A stretch of 64,000 nt of DNA from Ricordea florida. Its lineage: Eukaryota; Cnidaria; Anthozoa; Corallimorpharia; Ricordeidae. Below, in pieces: positions 1 to 11,699 of this stretch (its first letter is position 1; the number at the start of each line of letters is the position of its first letter). The stretch is taken from NCBI GenBank assembly GCA_949710005.1, contig OX453272.1:21384665-21448664 (forward strand), written 5' to 3'. Made by a program: the position numbers and the translations under genes. Under the pieces are notes generated by a model that saw nothing but the letters and a program-made list of their open reading frames with translations, was not told the origin of the DNA and ran no database searches.

Positions 1-125
1 TATTGCCAGTCCTGAAAAAGAACGCAATCAAATTACCATACTATTAAACAAACTGGAAATTTCCTTTATCAGGCGAATAGGCACCTTGGTTTTTCTTTGA
101 TGCACTAATATATATGTAGCCTACC

Positions 126-537
126 TAAAAATTTAACATCGCTAAATGATCTTATTTTGACTGTCAAAGAAACTCCAGAAATCATAGCTATATCTGAAAC
201 AAAACTACAAGACGAAAACATCTATAACATTAGCATACCGGGATATGTCTTTTTGAATACTAATTCTCCAACTAGAGCAGGAGGTGTCGGCCTTTATATT
301 TCTCAAGAATTAAACTTCATTAGGAGGCGAGATTTGGAAATAACTGGGGACGGAATAGAATCGTGCTGGGTCGAAATTATGTGAAAAAAAAAAACAAAAG
401 AACATAATAGTTGGTTGTATTTATAGACACCCAACGAATGACTGTGCCGAATTACATAATGCACTTAAAGAACAATTATCTAACCTAAATAATAAAGACA
501 AAGAAGTCTTTATTCTAGATGACATAAATATAAACTT
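126..537 (+). pseudogene. LINE endonuclease (EEP) fragment, frameshifted
   Basis: This is a piece of the apurinic-like endonuclease domain that opens the ORF2 of non-LTR retrotransposons, where it nicks the target DNA. The first frame (to about 381) reads through the motifs EIIAISETKL, GYVFLN and AGGVGLYIS, the usual order of the EEP fold. After an A-rich run at 385-394 the homology continues in another frame: VGCIYRHP, then FILDDININLL, where the catalytic GDFN-type motif has become DDIN. The frameshift and this substitution mean it is dead. No RT follows. The fragment ends abruptly where the ACTAGAAATACG terminus of the next repeat begins, so insertion or rearrangement removed the rest. The clade is not resolvable; it is clearly different from the LINE at 44-47.5 kb. 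Bases 1-125 hold nothing I recognise. Confidence 0.75.
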
Positions 538-749
538 ACTAGAAATACGACTCCCGCAAAAACCTCGCGAAGCTAGTTTTTGAAGAAGTCACAATCCCCA
601 TTATTTTATTTCTTAAGCTGTGTTTGGTACACAATTGGTGACACCTGTTGCAAATTACATGATCAGTATACTGCTCAACACAGTGCTTAAAAATGGACCT
701 TCATTTAGCTCTTTCACTGCCACTGAGATTGCACCCGAGGGAATAGTAG
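538..749 (+). repeat. Left end of a non-autonomous THAP-element derivative (part 1)
   Basis: It begins with the conserved terminus ACTAGAAATACGACTCCCGC and runs into sequence that matches 17094-17353 and 41582-41800 closely, including the word GGTACACAATT and the run ACTGCCACTGAGA. At 749 the match stops because the composite unit 750-3244 is inserted. The same repeat resumes at 3245. A 101-codon open frame here is repeat sequence running into (TA)n and is not a gene. Confidence 0.7.
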
Positions 750-883
750 TTCCTCGCGAAGCGAGGCCGAAGGCCGAGCGTAGCGAGGTTACTAATCGTG
801 TCGCTTTCGGTCAGACCACGTGGCTCGCAAGCGCGAGTAAATCGAGCCGAGAGTTTTTATATATGTATATATATATATATGTA

Positions 884-914
<31 letters not shown>

Positions 915-3244
915 CTATATTTTAAAGGTGTCCGTTCGCAGGCCAGGTTACCTGGCAACATTACTTCATGTGAATTTCCGCCATTTCGAATTCCGTGAAT
1001 GATGTTTTGAAAATAATGTGAATTTTGTGGAAACCGATTTCACTAACCCTGGAAGTACATCTCAGCAAGAAGATCTCCGAGATATACAAGAAAGAGCGGC
1101 GAGGGATCGTCGTCGAGTAAGTTTGAATGCCGCAAAAATCAGCGCACGGGAAGCGGCGACTCAAAGAATAGATTAAGAAACTACGGTAGGGACGATAACA
1201 AGAGACATCGCGGCAGAGACAACAACTGCTCGCTCAAAAAAGGCAAAGAAACAGCAAGGAAAAGGACCAGGAATGCAATCAAGTTAGATGGGAAATTGAA
1301 TTTGTTATAGATAGTAACAAAGACTCGTTTTAGCTATACAGGACATGAGAGACTTAGAACGGAAACCGAGTAGGAACGACTTCAAAAAGATTGAGATACA
1401 CTGGAAAATATGATAATCACAAGGCAAACTGCAATGAAAACAGATTAAGAATTTAAGGAAAATCCAGTCATGGCAACAGCGTACAGACAGAATCAGAGGA
1501 CGAACGAGGAAACAGATTACCATATCGTCGTGAAAAAAGTTTCAGGAAAGGGGAAACAGAAACCAACCGCAAAGAAATGAAAGATGACAGTCACGTAGTA
1601 TTTATACTGCAATGAGAATGCAAGTAGGTATTTTTCGTAGTGAAACGATTGCCTTCCGTTTTAAAGAAATTCCCAATACAGAGGTTGCAGTTGTGATAGC
1701 AATTATTTATAATTATGTGATCTGATATCATTGCAACAGTGAAAATATATTGTAGATTTGTTTGATGTAGCACTTTATGTTCAGCATTTTCAACAGAAAA
1801 CATACCAAACAATAAGTGACTGGTTCTGCAGTATTATCAGTGATCAGTGCAAGTATTTGTAAATAAAACAGTTGTCATTACTGACTTCTGAGTAGTATTT
1901 CTCTTTGCTATATTTCTTTCCTACATATATGTATTAAGTAATTACAAGGTTTCGTGGGGACAAACAAGTTCCATAGCCATTTCAAAATGGGTTTTTACCT
2001 TTGAGTTCCAAGTATCCCTGGGAGTTACTCTCTTAGCCCCCACCCTTTTCCCACAAATGAAAAGTTAATTTAAGCCCTACATTGCAAAATTAGGCATAAC
2101 ATCTTAACCTTTTTCCTTAATGCTGTTTAAATCATTTTTATGATGTCAAATACAAATATTTAATGACAACCACAATACACAGTTGACCTTTTTCATTAGA
2201 AAAACTCTATAAGGGAGAAACTGAAGTTTGCAATGCTAAACTTTTTAGTGATCTTTCTTATATATTCATTGCAAGGGTGCTCTATGTAATAACAAGTCTT
2301 TAAGGTTTCCTAAATGGCCTATACTTTCAGTCATGATTTTCCACACTAACTGTATGGACAAATAACTGCACTAGCATGATTGCCACAGGTAAGAAAATGG
2401 TAAGGGAAAAAAATTCTTCAAGGTCAGTGAAAAGTCAGGGAATTTCAAATCAAGTAAGGGAAAGTTTAAGTATTTGAGAGAATTAAGGGAAAAGTGAAAT
2501 TTAAGACTACTAATTTATTTCTTGCCAATTTAGTGATGGTTTGGTGTGGTCAAGAATGTGACATGAAATGTGTTGGATTGGTAGAATTAAATGGCTGATT
2601 ACCTTATTTTGGGTATCCAAGAAAATCAATCCTTCTTCCATAACCTTGTTATTTTAAGAAACTATAAATCCATGTACACTGTATGTGAATTTTGGAAAGC
2701 ATATTAAATAAATGGGTGGAGAGGTAGGCTGTTAGGAGAGGTTGGAGGCCATTACCAGGACTAATTTTGGACTTTTCTAATTTAGTTGGAAAGGGAAATT
2801 TTACATTTGTCAGGGAAATGTAAGGGAATTTCAAGATCCAGTGGCTGTGCAACCATGACTTGATTATAAGTCTAAACTGAAGAATAAATGGTATTGTTCA
2901 TAGTTGAGTAATTTTTACCACCTCTGATACAAACCCTATTCAGAATAAAACTGTATTGCTTGTAGTAGCAGAGTAACCTTTTCTCAGAATAGGACATACA
3001 CCCCCACCCCATAACAGTATATTATGTTTAACATAAAAAAAATAACAATACCAGAAATTATAATAATAATAATAATGCAATAATAATAATCATAATAAAT
3101 ACAAGAAATGAGAAAATACAAAAAGTGATAATGATTTAGTAACCGAAGTAAATACATAAATTGGGGTCTTATCCCTCATGAAAAACTATTACGAGTTCTT
3201 TAAAAACTAGCTTCGCGAGGTTTTGCGGGAGTCGTATTTCTAGT
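750..3244 (-). mobile_element. Composite repeat unit A+B, minus strand, full length
   Basis: This is a full copy of the window's commonest repeat, read on the minus strand. One end (3244 going left) is ACTAGAAATACGACTCCCGC; the other (750) is TTCCTCGCGAAGCGAGG followed by more small GC-rich hairpins and a (TA)n tract at 860-914. In between, on the minus strand, are part A (about 3244-1935) and part B (about 1935-920). Part A carries an embedded 480-bp repeat (about 2377-2857) with ends CATGNTTGCNACAG. The unit interrupts another repeat, whose sequence resumes at 3245, and a trinucleotide AGT sits at both junctions. It has no coding capacity: the open frames inside are short and not conserved between copies. 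Type and mobiliser are unknown. Confidence 0.65.
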
Positions 3245-5170
3245 AAAATTATTGATTATCTTGACAGGGAATACAGAGGCCCTGCCAGGGTAAATTCCGA
3301 CAAGCGACACGGGCAGAAAAGTAGCGACAGCGACCAAATGAAATAGCGACAAACGACTGCCATTCTATTAAAAAATGTCGACAGCGACATCAAAGCCGAG
3401 AATTAGTGACAAAGAACTGAAGCAGTTGTCCCTTAATTTCCGACAGCGACGTGAAGCCTTGACAAAACGCCGACACGAGGCATTTTAAAATTCCGACAAG
3501 CGACCTGGGACCCCCCCCCCCTGGCAGGGCCTCAATACAGAGTTGATGAAGTATTACAATAATATTCACTTAACACAAATTGAAAATGATTGTAAATCTT
3601 TTGCAGGTGAAATCTTGAAGAGTTGATATGAATGCTTGTGTTTACCATGGTGTAAAACCCTGTGTGCTTTTTTAGTTTTATTTTCTTAGTCTCTACTGCT
3701 TTGTCTTCTTTGTTGTACATCCCTTTTACACACAATATGTTCTTACACCGAGGATGAGCTCGAGTTGAATGCTCCAATTATTTTTTGTTTATGTTTTTTG
3801 GTTATAATTGCATGAGATTCATTGTAAGAAGAATCTTCTGATTAGATATTTTATTGTCTACTGCAGTTATTATTTCATTCCTAGGTATCCACAATTGAGA
3901 GCATTATGAATAGTGCAATTGTTTCAATTTGTGTACTCTCTTCAGTTGCAATGGTACCCCCAGTGGTAGATAGAAAAATTCATCTTCCCTCAAAAGAGAT
4001 GCCATAACAAGAGAAGTGTGAGATACAATGTCATTACATCAAAAAAAAAAAAAAAATTGGGGGTAAAACGATTGGATTCTACAAAAACTTTGAATAAAGG
4101 TTTGGTAATAGTGAGTGCCGACTGTATAGTATGTGGTTGTGCTATTTTTAGGTCATATCATAAAAACAGTACATGTAAGAAAGAGTTATTGAAACCTAAA
4201 TATGTTGAAAAAGATTGCTGCACTATGTACTCCTGTAAAAAAATAATGTGAAATCAACATCAATCTGTCAAAAGTATATACCACATGAAAGTTTAATTGT
4301 GCTGTTACAGAAACAGGCAAAATATCCATACCCAACAAGAGAAGATTATATTATTTTGAATATATGCAACTTTCTATTATAAAAACTGCAGAAGAAAGAT
4401 TTGATATAAGAATGGCATTTCATCGAAAAAGTCATGGCAGCCAGAGGTATTGAACTGTAACCAATGACATATAGTAATGAGAAGCACTATCATTATATTA
4501 TTATCATTATTATTATCATTACTATTATTATTACTGGTATTGATATTATTACTATTGTTATATTTTTTACGTTTAACATAATGTATTTTTATGGGGTGGG
4601 ATGCATGTCCTAACCTTTGTTAAGGTATTGTTACTCTACTACTACAAGCAATACAAAAATCTTCTTAATAGGCTTTCCATCAGAGGTGGTAGTAATCAAA
4701 ACAGCTCCAAACCATACCATTTCTTCTTAAAGGCTTAGAATCTAGTGCGGTCATTTGTCTATAAAGTTTGTGTGGAAAATCATTATTGAAAACTTGAAAC
4801 ACTTGTTACTACATACAGCACACTTGCAATGAATATGTGAGAAAGATCATAAACATTTTGACATTACAAAATTTATTTTATTCTTTATTAAGTTTTTCCA
4901 ACGTGAAACGTTAACTGTATATTGTAGTTGTTATTAAATATTGATATTTGACATCATAAAAATGAAGTAAACAGCAGAAAGTAACAAGGTTAATATCTTA
5001 ATTACGGCTTGAATAAACATTTCATTTGTGGGAAATGGGCCAGGTTTCTAGATTGCAATATTATCGGGGTGGGGGGGGGGGGTCCTTGAACTCTAAGGTA
5101 AAACTGACCCATTGTGAAAAGGCTATGAAACTTGTTGTCTATACGTAATATTATTGAAACTTTTCAATCA
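3245..5170 (+). repeat. Non-autonomous THAP-element derivative (part 2) plus A'-type repeat
   Basis: This continues the repeat started at 538 and matches 17355-18860 almost base for base in long stretches. The part around 4085-4490 also matches 50840-51287, the right flank of the THAP-transposase element, so I read this copy as an internally deleted derivative. From about 4490 there is an ATT-rich microsatellite, then a variant of part A lacking the embedded CATG-ended repeat. A G-run lies at 5072-5082. A MITE is inserted at 3276-3533. No gene is supported; the short open frames at 3532-3777 and 4018-4251 are repeat sequence. Confidence 0.6.
3276..3533. mobile_element. MITE of 258 bp with GCGAC-rich interior
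   Basis: The ends are inverted repeats: GAGGCCCTGCCAGGG at the left and its complement at the right. A 6-bp duplication AATACA flanks both sides (3270-3275 and 3534-3539). The related empty site at 17378-17390 lacks the insert, confirming the boundaries. The interior is a run of CGACA/GCGAC words, unlike anything nearby, with a C-run before the right end. The TIR resembles hAT-type ends, but the duplication is 6 bp and not 8, so the superfamily is left open. Confidence 0.75.
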
Positions 5171-5242
5171 GAAAATACATATATATATATATATATATAG
5201 TAGGAATGAAAGAGGAACAGCGAACTTCTCACATGAGGTTTA

Positions 5243-5286
5243 ATACTGTAGACGTTTCGCCCATTCGGGCTTCTTCAGTACAGTAT
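5243..5286 (-). ncRNA. Hammerhead ribozyme (inverted 5' copy of PLE-1)
   Basis: On the minus strand this is the same motif as at 8021-8064: core CTGAAGA, stem II GCCC/GGGC, then GAAACGTC, enclosed by the 8-bp stem I ATACTGTA/TACAGTAT. It is the inverted terminal segment of PLE-1, so it faces away from the RT gene. Type I hammerheads in PLE termini are established; activity here is inferred. Confidence 0.8.
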
Positions 5287-5333
5287 GTAAGATTAAAAAG
5301 ATTACAAATACTTGTATACTTGTATACAAATAC

Positions 5334-7756
5334 TTGTATTATAAATACATACTACTCACAGAAACGCCTTTGGAACGCATCACGCATACCAGAAAGACCA
5401 CTAGGAGATTCTCCAAGAAGGTTAGAAAAGCTAGAAAGGAACGTTTTCTTAACACACTAAGACAATATCGCTTAAATGCAATCTCTAATCAGGAACAATT
5501 TTATCCTATCAACCTTTCATCACAGGAATTAGATGCCGATCAAAAATCATTGCTTAGCAAGGGTCCATCTTTTTGCCCAATTCCCCGCGACGTTAATCGT
5601 GTTAAACTACTAGAAGACTGGGAGAAATTTGAAAATAGACTGAGAGCAGCTGTTTTCTTTCACAATGACCAGAGCGTCGATGACTCTAGCGTTGACAATA
5701 GCCTGCCCTTGTTTCCAGCGATTAAAAAAACTTCGCGGTGGAAAGTCCCTGTATCTCGTTTTCCTGAGCTTGAACTTTTCTTAGATTCGGTTAAGAAAGA
5801 CCTGTTCAATCCTAATAATATTCGCTCTATACCAGATAATCTTTCTCCCGGAGAAAGGCAGGCATTGTCCACACTGAGAGATTTCGAAGGGCTCACTATC
5901 AAGATCCAAGACAAGGGTTCCAAATTTGTTGTGATTGACACGGAGGTCTATGATGCCAAAATGAAAGAACAACTAGAAAACCAGCTCCACTATAAGAAAC
6001 TTGATTCAGATCCTAGCACGGGGGTTGTTAACGTTATCTCACAATGGGGTAGAAAGTGGCTTGAGAGAGGCCAAATCAGTAAAGAAATTTCCCAATGGGT
6101 TACCAACAAGAACGCAAAGCCAGGAAAAGCCTTCGGCACCATCAAGACCCATAAGGACGGGAATCCCCTTAGGCTTATTACATCTTGCTGTGGGACGGCA
6201 ATTGAAAACCTTTCAGCTTTCACTGAATTCTATCTCAAGCCTCTTGCCCAAGATTTACCATCCTTCGTCAAGGACACCACCCATTTATTACAAAAGATTC
6301 AAGATCTTAACAAAACGGGTCCTTTCCCAAAGGAAAGTCTTTTAGTATCTTGGGATGTTGTTGCCATGTTTCCCAATATTGATAACCATTTGGGAATCAA
6401 CGCAATAACAGAAGCCCTTAATTCCAGAACAACTAATTTTCCATCCACTGATTGTATTGTAGAAGCGGTTAAGATCTGCCTACAACACAATAATTCTCAA
6501 TTCAAAGGTGAAAATTTTCTCCAAATTCATGGAACGGCCATGGGGCCCAAAAATGCATGCAGCTATGCCGACTTAGCCATGGGGGTAATTGACAAAAAAG
6601 CTAGATCAGGGACCATCAAACCAAATCTGTGGTGGAGATACAGGGATGACATTTTCGATCTTTGGACACAAGGGCACTCTAAATTAATTGATTTCACTGA
6701 GTTTATCAATTCTCTTTACCCCACCATTAAGTTTACCCTTGTTCATTCCCCGATATCTCTTAATGTTTTAGATCTTACACTTAATCTTGTTGACGGATTT
6801 ATCCAAACGGATATCTACTCCAAGCCTACCGATAATCATATTTATTTGTTGCGTAGCAGTGCCCACCCAGCTCACTGTTCTAAGGCCATTCCATTAAGTG
6901 TTGCTACCAGAGTCAAAAGAAATTGTTCCACCCCTGAATCTTTTGACAAACGAAGTAATGAATATGAGAGTTATTTAATTAATAGAGGCTACAATCCTAT
7001 CCAGGTTAAACAACAATTCGAGAAAGTTAAATCTATTCCCAGGGAGGACCTTCTTGCCCCTGCCAATAGAGAATCCAAAAAAATTTTTCCATTGGTTTTA
7101 GATTACAACCCTATTTTACCTAGCATTGGAAAAATTCTCAATTCTCATAAACATCTTATTTATGATTCTCCTTCCCTTTCTAAAATTTTCCCTCGAGGAT
7201 CAATTATTCCATCTTACAGAAGATCTAAAAACATAAAGGAAATTCTTGCACGCCCACGTAGAATGGAGGACAATGACTCTGATAAACATGGTTGTTTTAA
7301 ATGCAAAGGTAAATGCGATCTTTGCCGTAACTTTTTAGTTGAATCTGACCACTTTACTAGCGCTATAGTTCTAAAAGATCCTACCAAATTACACAACATC
7401 TTCATTGCAAATCCAAAAATGTTATCTATTTGGTCACCTGCACAAAATGTAGTGTGCAATATGTAGGTTCGACTAGCAATGAATTCAAAGTGCGTTTTCG
7501 GAATCATAAATCGGCCATGAATACTAATAAGAACACTTGTGAAGTTGCGACACACTTCAACAAAACTCTTCATGTTCTCTGTGACTTCAATTTTACAATA
7601 ATTGAACAAATTTCCAACCCAAGAGACAATAACAGCCTTGATGAACGTCTTCTAACAAGAGAAGCTTATTGGAGTGCACAACTTTGCACCCTTCAGCCTT
7701 ATGGATTGAATAAAAGATCTGAATTCAATTCAAGGAATAGAATAAGATTTAACTAA
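5334..7756 (+). pseudogene. PLE-1 reverse transcriptase / GIY-YIG endonuclease, 5'-truncated, one frameshift
   Basis: This protein would copy the element RNA at a nick made by its own GIY-YIG nuclease. The first frame (5334-7466) holds the PLE RT core in order: LLSKGPSFCP, the DKG motif (IQDKGSKF), IKTHKDGNPLRLITSCCGTA, motif A SWDVVAMFPN, motif B GTAMGPKNACSYADLAMG, the catalytic RYRDD, and the cysteine motif CFKCKGKCDLC. A one-base change in the A-run near 7413-7420 moves the reading into the second frame, which carries the nuclease: YVGST, VRFRNHKSAM and the final LTREAYWSAQL. Compared with the intact PLE at 21.9-24.7 kb, about 200 N-terminal residues are missing, because the 5' side is replaced by the inverted terminal segment. 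It is therefore not functional as it stands, though RT residues are intact. Confidence 0.88.
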
Positions 7757-8020
7757 CATCTGTCAACGGTTTTGTTTCTTTTCTTTTCACAAGTCTTATT
7801 ACGTAAAGTTTTTATTCTATATATGTTAATCAAGGGCCCAATTAGGGATCACAAATTGTATCACTAATTGGTCCCTATTCATTAGGTTTTTATTAGATGT
7901 TAGTTTTTTAAAAATTTTTATTGTTTGTAATTTTCTTTTTTCTTTCCTTTCTCATATATAAGAGACCAATATTGTAAATAATTTTTTTATTCCAAGTATT
8001 TGTAATCTTTTTAATCTTAC

Positions 8021-8064
8021 ATACTGTACTGAAGAAGCCCGAATGGGCGAAACGTCTACAGTAT
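8021..8064 (+). ncRNA. Type I hammerhead ribozyme in the PLE-1 3' terminus
   Basis: All core elements are visible: CTGAAGA (the CUGANGA box), stem II GCCC/GGGC closed by a GAAT loop, GAAA, and the cleavage triplet GTC ending at 8056. Stem I is a perfect 8 bp: ATACTGTA (8021-8028) with TACAGTAT (8057-8064). Stem III is minimal; the self-complementary ACGT would allow pairing between two copies, as proposed for minimal PLE hammerheads that act as dimers. Cleavage would process tandem transcripts to unit length. Confidence 0.85.
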
Positions 8065-8189
8065 TAAACCTCATGTGAGAAGTTCGCTGTTCCTCTTTCA
8101 TTCCTACTAAATCCACCGAGTGTAAGCGTCGCGTATCCTTTGGGATCCTTCTCACTAGCGTCATCGTTGGCAAACCTTCTTTTCTACAC

Positions 8190-8225
<36 letters not shown>

Positions 8226-8230
<5 letters not shown>

Positions 8231-8613
8231 GTTATGATGCTTCGAGCCAACAGGGATGCCACACGCCAGAAGGATCCAAAAGGATTCGTAGTCCAAACCT
8301 CGAGTAATGAAATTTGTAGGCAATTGTGGAAAACGAGGACGGACAACTTCGAGCGAAAAAAAAAAAAAAATATATATATATACAGTAAAAAATCTAAAAA
8401 AAGTTTAAAAATTTAATAAAAATAGACGTTTCGGTCAATGACCTTCATCAGTTGCAGTGCCTTCATCAGTTGCAGGCACTGCAACTGATGAAGGTCATTG
8501 ACCGAAACGTCCATTTTTATTAAATTTTTAAACTTTTTTTAGATTTTTTACTGTATATATATATTTTTTTTTTTTTTTCGCTCGAAGTTGTCCGTCCTCG
8601 TTTTCCACAATTG

Positions 8614-8615
<2 letters not shown>
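8226..8615. repeat. PLE-2 terminal segment folded into a long palindrome
   Basis: Bases 8226-8318 are the PLE-2 terminal repeat (also at 21070 and 24808). From 8319 the sequence forms a near-perfect inverted repeat, with arms 8319-8461 and 8475-8615 around a 13-bp spacer. Each arm carries a hammerhead core (8425-8451 minus, 8485-8511 plus), and the centre lies just 5' of both cores. (TA)n tracts flank it at 8191-8225 and 8617-8660. Confidence 0.8.
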
Positions 8616-8654
<39 letters not shown>

Positions 8655-8662
8655 ATATATAT

Positions 8663-9548
8663 AGCAAAGAGAAATACTACTCAGAAGTAAGTTATAACAT
8701 TTGCTTTATTTTCAAATGATCGCATTGATCACTGATGATATTGCAGAACCAGTACTTTATAGTGACACTGGGTATATATTCTGTTGAAAATGCTAAACAT
8801 AACTGCTAGATCAAGAAAATATACCATATTTTCACTGTTGCAATGATATCAGATCACATCGTTGTAAATGATTGTTATAACAACTCCAACTCTCTGTGTT
8901 GGGAATTTCTTCAAAATGGAAACGCTATCGTTTTATTATGAAAAATACCTATTTACATTCTCTTGTAATCTGTTGGTCGTCTTCCGATTCCGTTTTTAGA
9001 CTAATAGAATTATTTTCCAGAGACATCTCCAATCGTTGAAGTTCTTTCTACTCGGTTTCCCTTCTAAGCCGTTTTGCTAAATTTAGTACGCTAATATATT
9101 TCGTTATGTAATCGTTCACTCATGTTCTGTATTTCTATCAATAACACATTCAAATTCAAAACTAACTTGGTTGAATTCCTGGTCCTTTTCGCTGCTGTTT
9201 CGTTTGCCTTTTTCTAGAGCGAGCAGTTTTTGTCTTTGCTGCGATGACGGATGTCTGTCGTTATTCTCCCCGCTGTCGTTTCTCTATCCCTGCTTTGAGT
9301 CGTGCTTTCTTCGTGTTGATTTTCACGGTATTCGAACTTACTCGGCGACGATCTCAAGCTAATCTTTCTTGAATATCTCGGAGATCATCTTGCTGGGATG
9401 TACTTCCAGGACGCGTGAAATCGGTTTCCACAAAATTTACATTTCTTTCAAAAAGGCACACCGAATTCGAAATGGCGGAAATTCAGTTCTCAAGTGTGCT
9501 ACTATTGCCAGGTAACCTGGCCTGCGAACGGACACCTTTAAAATATAG

Positions 9549-9593
<45 letters not shown>

Positions 9594-9604
9594 CTATATA
9601 TATA

Positions 9605-9657
<53 letters not shown>

Positions 9658-9766
9658 TAAAAACTGTCGGCTCGATTTACTCGGGCTTGCGAGCCACGTG
9701 GTCTGACCGGAAGCGACACGATTAGTAACCTCGCTACGCTCGGCCTTCGGCCTCGCTTCGCGAGGA
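8663..9766 (+). repeat. B'-type repeat unit, complete
   Basis: It begins AGCAAAGAGAAATACTACTC and ends with the hairpin-rich terminus GCTTCGCGAGGA after a long (TA)n tract (9545-9655). It is a variant of part B of the composite repeat, here without part A. Matching pieces lie at 18871-19212 (plus), 19213-20242 (minus) and 20750-21068 (plus). The 63-codon frame at 9171-9362 has no recognisable product. Confidence 0.65.
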
Positions 9767-9813
9767 ATGATGATTATTATTATTATTGTATTATGGCTAT
9801 TATTATTATTCTA

Positions 9814-9940
9814 ACTAGAAATACGACTCCCGCAAAACCTCGCGAAGCTAGTTTTTAAAGAACTCGTAATTGTTTTTCATGAGGGATAAGACCCCAATTT
9901 ATGTATTTACTTCGGTTACTAAATTATTATCCCTTTTTGT
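9814..9940 (+). repeat. Partial duplicate of the A-unit left end
   Basis: A 127-bp copy of the A terminus, starting ACTAGAAATACGACTCCCGC, lies directly before the full unit that begins with the same sequence at 9941. It looks like a short tandem duplication of the end. Confidence 0.65.
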
Positions 9941-10346
9941 ACTAGAAATACGACTCCCGCAAAACCTCGCGAAGCTAGTTTGTAAAGGACTCCTAATGGT
10001 TTTTCCTATGAGGTATAAAACCCCAATTTACGTATTTACTTATTATTATATTATTTTTACTTTTTGTACTTTCTCATTTTTTGCAATTATCATGATTATT
10101 ATTATCGTATTATTATCATTTTTAATATTATTACTGGTATTGATATTATTATTAGTATTGTTATTTTTTATGTTTAACATAATATACTGTTATTGGGTTG
10201 GGGTGTATGTCCTAATCTGGGAAAAGGTATTGTTCCTCTACAACTACATGCAATTCTGTTTTTCTTGTGAATAGGGTTTGTATCATAAGAAGGAAAAATT
10301 ACTCAACTCTGAACAATACCATTTCTTCTTTTAAGCTTAGAATCTA

Positions 10347-10800
10347 GTCATGGTTGCCACAGCCATAAGATCTTTAAATTGCCTGACTTTTCCCTGACAA
10401 ATGTAAAATTTCCCTTACCAACTAAATTAGAAAAGTCACAAATTAGTCCTGGTAGTGACCTCCAACCTCCTCTCACAACCAACCTCTCCACCCATTTATT
10501 TAATATGCTTTCAGAAAGTCACATACAGTGTACGTGGATTGATAGTTTCTTACGATAACCAATTCATGGAAAAAGGATTGATTTTCTTGGAAACCCAAAA
10601 TCAGCTTGTCATTTAATTCTACCAATCCAACACATTTCATGTCACATTCTTGACCACACCAAACCAAAGCTGAATTGGCAAGAAATAAATTAGTAGTATT
10701 AAATTTCACTTTTCCCTGACTTGATTTGAAATTCCCTTACTTTTCACTGACCTTGAAGAATTTTTTCCCTTACCATTTTCTGACCTGTGGCAATCATGCC
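10347..10800 (+). repeat. Embedded repeat with CATGNTTGCCACAG ends, rich in CCCTGAC/TTTTCCC
   Basis: Inside part A there is a segment of about 450 bp bounded by CATGGTTGCCACAG on the left and the complement of CATGATTGCCACAG on the right. The A' variants at 18380 and 4740 lack it, running directly from AATCTAGTGCAGTC, so it is an insertion. It holds repeated words such as AAATTCCCT, CCCTGACTTTTCCC and their variants. Copies also lie at about 2377-2857, 12808-13290, 15074-15551 and 57205-57690. Confidence 0.6.
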
Positions 10801-11699
10801 AGTGCAGTCATTTGTCCATACAGTTAGTGTGGAAAATCATGATTGAAAGCATAGGGCATTTATGAAAACTTCAAAGACTTGTTATTACATACAGCACCCT
10901 TGCAATGAATACATAAAACAGCAAACAGAAAAACAGCTAAAACTTTTAGCATTTCAAACTTTAGTTTCTCCCTTGTAGAGTTTTTCCAATGTAAAAGGTC
11001 AACTGCATATTGTGGTTGTTATTAAATATTTGTATTTGACATCATTAAAATGAATTAAACAGCATTAAGGAAAAAGGTTAAGATGTTGTCTTATTTTGCA
11101 AATTAGGGCTTAAATTAACTTTTCATTTGTGGGAAAAGGGTGGGTGCTATTCTAAAAGAGTAATTCCCAGGAATGCATGGAACTCAAAGGTAAAAACCCA
11201 TTTTGAAATGGCTATGGAACTTGCCTGTCCCAACGAAACTTTTTAATTACGTAATACATATATGTAGCAAAGAAATAGAGCAAAGAGAAATACTACTCAG
11301 AAGTCCGTAACGACATCTGCTTTATTTACAAATAATTGCATTGAACAGTGATAATATTGCAGAACCGGTAACTTATTGTTTGGTATCTATTCTGTTGAAA
11401 ATGCTGAACATAACTGCTACATCAAACAAATCTACAATATATTTTCACTGTTGCAATGATATCAGATCACATAATTATAAATAATTGCTATCACAACTGC
11501 AATCTCTGTATTGGGAATTTCTTTCAAATGGAAGGCAAACGTTTCACTACGAAAAATACCTACTTGCATTCTCATTGCAGTATTAATACTACGTGACTGT
11601 CATCTTTCATTTCTTTGCGGTTGGTTTCTGTTTCCCCTTTCCTGGCACTTTTTTCACGACGATATGGTAATCTGTTTTGTCGTTCGTCTTCTGATTCTG

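Larger units (their letters stand above)
5178..8227 (+). mobile_element. Penelope-like element 1 (PLE-1), inserted in (TA)n
   Basis: The element lies between (TA)n tracts at about 5178-5199 and 8191-8227. At the 3' side is a terminal segment carrying a hammerhead ribozyme (8021-8064). The 5' side (about 5200-5330) is the same segment in reverse orientation, an arrangement often seen in PLEs. The coding region between them is a truncated and frameshifted RT plus GIY-YIG gene. The stretch 7757-8020 is a non-coding 3' UTR containing a short palindrome around 7837-7880 (the word CCAATTAGGGATCA and its complement). Confidence 0.85.

Noticed and set aside
620-998. Short frames through (TA)n tracts (poly-Tyr/Ile products) here and at 14654-14909, 19104-19475 and 28700-29252
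   Set aside because: They are translations of microsatellites and repeat termini, unconserved between copies. The PLE-3 C-terminus within 28700-28903 is an exception and is annotated separately.
7837-7882. Rho-independent-type terminator in the PLE-1 3' UTR
   Set aside because: The inverted repeat around ATTAGGGATCA has no functional meaning as a bacterial terminator in a eukaryotic element; an RNA secondary structure is possible but unsupported.
9870-10274. 134-codon frame with hydrophobic stretches
   Set aside because: It runs through the A-unit terminus and an ATT microsatellite; parallel copies of the same repeat do not keep the frame.
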